Source of the DNA: Burkholderiales bacterium | Lineage (GTDB): Bacteria; Pseudomonadota; Gammaproteobacteria; Burkholderiales; Casimicrobiaceae | DNA: 35,930 nt | Reading direction: 5' to 3' | Assembly (NCBI GenBank): GCA_020845855.1 | Contig: JADLEZ010000521.1 | Location: 1 to 35,930 of the forward strand | In this document: positions 33,483 to 35,930 of the stretch, one piece after another | How positions within the stretch are numbered: the stretch's first letter is position 1 | Layout of the letters: every line of letters begins with the position of its first letter | Notes under the pieces: model-generated | Told to the model about the DNA's origin: nothing | The model's input: the letters and a program-made list of their open reading frames with translations, nothing else | Database searches by the model: none | Made by a program: the position numbers and the translations under genes

Positions 33483-34216
33483 AGTCGCGACCGACCGTCG
33501 TCATCTCGTGCAAGGTGCTGGAGAACCTGCTGGGCAAGCGGCTTCCCGCCGGTGTGCCATCGGTCTGGCTCGACATCATGCTGCATAATTCGCCGAAGAA
33601 GCTCTGCGCCGCGCTGCAAGAAGAGATCGACAAGCTCGCCGAGCCGAGCTTCGTCATCGTCGGCTACGGGCTGTGCGGCAACGGCATCGTCGGCGTCAAG
33701 GCCGGCCGCCATACGCTCATCATCCCGCGCACCCACGACTGTGTGGCGATCTTCCTCGGCTCGCACCAGCGCTACGTGCAGCGTTTCTTCGCGAGCCCCA
33801 ACACCTACTACCTGACCAAGGGCTGGATCGACGCGCGCGACGAGCCGCTCGCCGACTACCACGACTACGTGAAGGAGTTCGACGAGGAGACCGCCGACTA
33901 CCTGTTCGAGATGAAGTACCGGCACTACCGCAAGATCTGCCTCGTCGGGTTCTCGCAGCAGGAGTTGGACGATTACCGGGCGCAGGCGAGTGCGGTGGCC
34001 GAGTTCATGAACGGCCGCTTCGGCGGCGTCGAGTACGAAGAGGCGCTGGGCTCCACCGCGCTGGTCGAGTCGTTGGCGCGAATGGGCGCGGATGGCGATG
34101 TTCCCGGCGAGGAGTTCGTGGTGGTCGGCCCCGGCGGCGAGATTTCGCAGGATCTCTTCCTGCGCGGAGGCGAGTCCGCGCCGATGCCCGCGACGCGCAG
34201 CGAGAGGGTCGCCTGA
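33467..34216 (+). CDS. DUF1638 family protein
   Basis: A 249-residue cytoplasmic protein with no signal or membrane segment. I recognise DUF1638 from ISCKVLENLL, WLDIMLHNSPKKL, IVGYGLCGNGIVGV, IPRTHDCVAIFLGS and TYYLTKGW. Conserved-looking Cys15, His40, Cys70, His90 and Cys92 could form a metal or cofactor site. To my knowledge the family has no established function, but its genes often accompany corrinoid methyltransferase genes, and here the ATG (33467) overlaps the end of the MetV-MetF gene by 16 nt. It is therefore probably a working part of the methyl-transfer pathway. The ribosome site GCGAGGAG lies within the upstream gene. Confidence 0.88.
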   Translation: MPSAVKSRPTVVISCKVLENLLGKRLPAGVPSVWLDIMLHNSPKKLCAALQEEIDKLAEPSFVIVGYGLCGNGIVGVKAGRHTLIIPRTHDCVAIFLGSHQRYVQRFFASPNTYYLTKGWIDARDEPLADYHDYVKEFDEETADYLFEMKYRHYRKICLVGFSQQELDDYRAQASAVAEFMNGRFGGVEYEEALGSTALVESLARMGADGDVPGEEFVVVGPGGEISQDLFLRGGESAPMPATRSERVA

Positions 34217-34318
34217 GGTGCGGCTCCCCCATGGTGCGGACGCCGGGGCCGCCTGCGCTGGTCGCGGGAGGCCGCGACGTGGTAGAAGAAGATCCATGGG
34301 TCAACCAGGAGACCGGCC

Positions 34319-35218
34319 ATGACGCCTGAGCAAGTGCTTTCCCATCCGGCTCGCATGCTCACCGAGGCGCAACGCGAGTTTTATTTCCGCGAGGGCTACC
34401 TGCTGCTGGAGAAGGCGCTCCCCGACGAATGGGTGCAGCGCCTGCGCTCGGCGACCGAGGAGCTGGTCGAGCGCAGCCGCAAGGTTCGCGCATCGGACGC
34501 GGTCTGGGATCTCGAGCCGGATCACCGGCCGGACGCGCCGCGACTGCGGCGGGTGTCCGCCCCGGTGGACCAGCATCCTGCGTACTGGGATTACATCTGC
34601 CAGTCGGTGGTCGGCGACATCGTCGCCGACCTGGTCGGCCCGGACGTCAAGTTCCATCACTCGAAGCTCAACTTCAAGTGGGCGAGAGGCGGCGAGGAAG
34701 TGAAGTGGCACTACGACATCTCGTTCTGGCCGCACACCAACTACTCGCCGCTGACCGTCGGCACCTATCTTTACGATTGCACGATGGACCAGGGACCGCT
34801 GCAGGTGCTGCCGCGCAGCCACCTGATCGAGCCGATGCCCACCCAGTACGACGGCGACGGGCGCTGGATCGGGTGCCTGCGCGAGGAGGACGTCGCCGGG
34901 CTCGACCTCGCCAAAGCCGTCGCCCTGCCGGGACCGGCGGGTTCGTTGACGCTGCACAACTGCCGCACGCTCCATTATTCGGCGAAGAACCTTTCCGATC
35001 TCGGGCGGCCTTTGCTGCTCTACACGCTGTCCTCGGCGGACGCGCTTCCCTACACGGTGAACCCGATCCGCTCGAGCCGCGACCAGGCGATCATCCGCGG
35101 CCAGCGCGCACCCTGGGCGCACCATGATCCGCGCCCGTGCCTCATGCCGCCGGACTGGTCGCGCGGCTACACGTCGATCTTCGCCCTGCAGCAGAAGGAG
35201 GCGGGCGCGACGATGTAG
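34319..35218 (+). CDS. PhyH-family Fe(II)/2-oxoglutarate dioxygenase
   Basis: A 299-residue phytanoyl-CoA-dioxygenase-family protein. ATG 34319 follows AGGAG. The iron ligands are His131 and Asp133 (WHYDISFWPHT) and most likely His219 (TLHYSAKN); the region GPLQVLPRSHLI is the usual strand after the first two ligands. The family uses O2 and 2-oxoglutarate to hydroxylate small molecules; some members make or oxidise osmolytes such as ectoine. The gene lies 102 nt after DUF1638 and may have its own promoter; no clear one is seen. Substrate unknown; it may prepare or process the methylated compound of the cluster. Confidence 0.9.
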   Translation: MTPEQVLSHPARMLTEAQREFYFREGYLLLEKALPDEWVQRLRSATEELVERSRKVRASDAVWDLEPDHRPDAPRLRRVSAPVDQHPAYWDYICQSVVGDIVADLVGPDVKFHHSKLNFKWARGGEEVKWHYDISFWPHTNYSPLTVGTYLYDCTMDQGPLQVLPRSHLIEPMPTQYDGDGRWIGCLREEDVAGLDLAKAVALPGPAGSLTLHNCRTLHYSAKNLSDLGRPLLLYTLSSADALPYTVNPIRSSRDQAIIRGQRAPWAHHDPRPCLMPPDWSRGYTSIFALQQKEAGATM

Positions 35219-35323
35219 CGCGGCCATGCGCGCGAGGGATGTGCGGAAAAGAGCCGTGCGCAGTCGGCGTACTCGGCGAGCTTGCGCGGTAACGGGAGCG
35301 ACGAGGCGATAAGCTTCGCGCGT

Positions 35324-35364
35324 TTGATCCACATTAAGGCGGCGCAGGGCTGCAGGCATTAAAT
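35324..35364 (+). promoter_or_regulatory. Fnr/Anr-type box and promoter before the second PhyH gene
   Basis: TTGATCCACATTAA (35324-35337) matches nine of ten consensus positions and shares the CCAC spacer with the box at 21241. A -10-like TTAAAT (35359-35364) lies about 29 bp from its centre, the class II spacing (-41.5) for Fnr-type activators. Predicted start near 35371. Confidence 0.65.
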
Positions 35365-35403
35365 GTTCGCCTGTCTTCGCCAATGGAGATGCCGGAGGGG
35401 CAG

Positions 35404-35930
35404 GTGCGACCAGAAGGGCTGACCAGCGATGAAGTGGCGCGCTACGGCGAGCGCGGCTACCACTTTCCCCTCACCGTCTTTCCACAGGACGAGATCGAGG
35501 CGCTGTATGCGCGCTACCGGCAGTGCGCCGGTGACCTGGTCGGGCGCAACAATCAAAAGCCGCATCTGTTGTTTCCCTGGCTGGCCGAACTGGTCCGCCA
35601 CCCGCGAATCCTCGATCCGGTGGAGGCGCTGCTGGGTCCGGACCTGCTTTGCTGGAGCTCGCAGTTCTTCGCCAAGCCGGCGCGCGATCCTGGTTACGTG
35701 AGCTGGCACCAGGATGGCACCTACTGGGGACTTTCATCGCCCGACGTGGTCACCGCTTGGCTCGCGTTAACCCCCAGCACCCCGCAGAGCGGATGCATGC
35801 GGGTGATCCCGGGCACGCACCGCGAACCGGTGCGCCACGAGGACACGTTCGCCGCCGACAACTTGCTGTCGCGTGGCCAGGAGATCGCGGTCGAGGTCGA
35901 CCTGCGGCTCGCCGTGGACATCGTCCTGCA
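35404..35930 (+). CDS. PhyH-family dioxygenase, partial (runs off the window)
   Basis: The N-terminal about 175 residues of a second phytanoyl-CoA-dioxygenase-family protein; the 3' end is outside the window. It shows EVARYGERGYHFPLTVF, FPWLAELVRHPRILDPVEALLGPDLL, the iron motif WHQDGTYWG (His-Gln-Asp), and SGCMRVIPGTH. I prefer GTG 35404 as the start because GGAGG sits at the correct distance before it; ATG 35383 and 35389 are in frame but lack such a site and lie almost on the predicted transcription start. It differs greatly from the neighbouring PhyH protein, so they are not recent duplicates. The Fnr-type box upstream suggests induction at low oxygen. Confidence 0.88.
   Translation, partial: MRPEGLTSDEVARYGERGYHFPLTVFPQDEIEALYARYRQCAGDLVGRNNQKPHLLFPWLAELVRHPRILDPVEALLGPDLLCWSSQFFAKPARDPGYVSWHQDGTYWGLSSPDVVTAWLALTPSTPQSGCMRVIPGTHREPVRHEDTFAADNLLSRGQEIAVEVDLRLAVDIVL

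Noticed and set aside
34302-34318. Sequence resembling the B12-box of cobalamin riboswitches just before the first PhyH start
   Set aside because: CCAGGAGACCGGCC matches the box well, but the rest of the riboswitch core is not visible in the 102-nt gap, and the stretch contains the Shine-Dalgarno site of the gene. Likely coincidence.
1-35930. CRISPR array, prophage or intact insertion sequence
   Set aside because: No evenly spaced repeat-spacer series, no transposase, integrase or phage structural genes were seen on either strand.

Overview
This is a GC-rich, gene-dense chromosomal segment that reads as a betaproteobacterium, probably of the Burkholderiales/Rhodocyclales type and possibly uncultivated. 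The basis is the core gene order dnaX-ybaB-recR and yceD-rpmF-plsX-fabH-fabD-fabG-acpP-fabF, the abundance of TRAP transporters, and sigma70-type promoters. Taxonomy is inferred from gene content, not from a database search.

Layout. (1) 1-2779: a repeat-rich leader, then dnaX, ybaB and recR. (2) 2811-7506: a TRAP transporter operon (dctP, a strong hairpin terminator, dctQ, an unusually long dctM) and a CBS-pair protein. (3) 7507-9006: a hairpin-forming tandem repeat, then an RsmI-like methyltransferase and Maf on the minus strand, facing a consensus promoter. (4) 8955-15222: yceD, rpmF and the fatty-acid synthesis cluster; its FabG has Asp where the catalytic Tyr should be. (5) 15240-17701: aspartokinase, a Gfo/Idh oxidoreductase and tRNA-Ser(GCU). 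The core-type genes end here.

(6) 17702-35930: an accessory region beginning exactly at the tRNA 3' end with a PIN-toxin remnant. A minus-strand operon follows: a homocysteine methyltransferase overlapping a parDE toxin-antitoxin pair. Divergent from it are an altered PanB-like enzyme and a GntR regulator. Next comes a corrinoid-dependent methyl-transfer cluster: a UROD-type methyltransferase fused to its own corrinoid domain, a membrane hydroxylase, a second TRAP transporter, a stand-alone corrinoid protein, a second UROD-type methyltransferase, a methyl-THF:corrinoid methyltransferase, a RACo-type ferredoxin activator, a MetV-MetF fusion, a DUF1638 protein and two PhyH-type Fe(II)/2-oxoglutarate dioxygenases (the second cut by the window end).

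How the parts fit (inference). The TRAP system imports an organic anion and the oxygenases may condition it. The UROD-type methyltransferases move a methyl group to corrinoid, the AcsE-like enzyme moves it to THF, RACo rescues oxidised corrinoid, and MetVF interconverts methyl- and methylene-THF. This is the four-component plan of anaerobic acetogen demethylases, and the fusion has the domain order of chloromethane CmuA, but here it sits beside O2-dependent enzymes. Three sites matching the Fnr/Anr consensus precede three transcription units of this cluster, suggesting induction at low oxygen. The methyl donor cannot be named from sequence.
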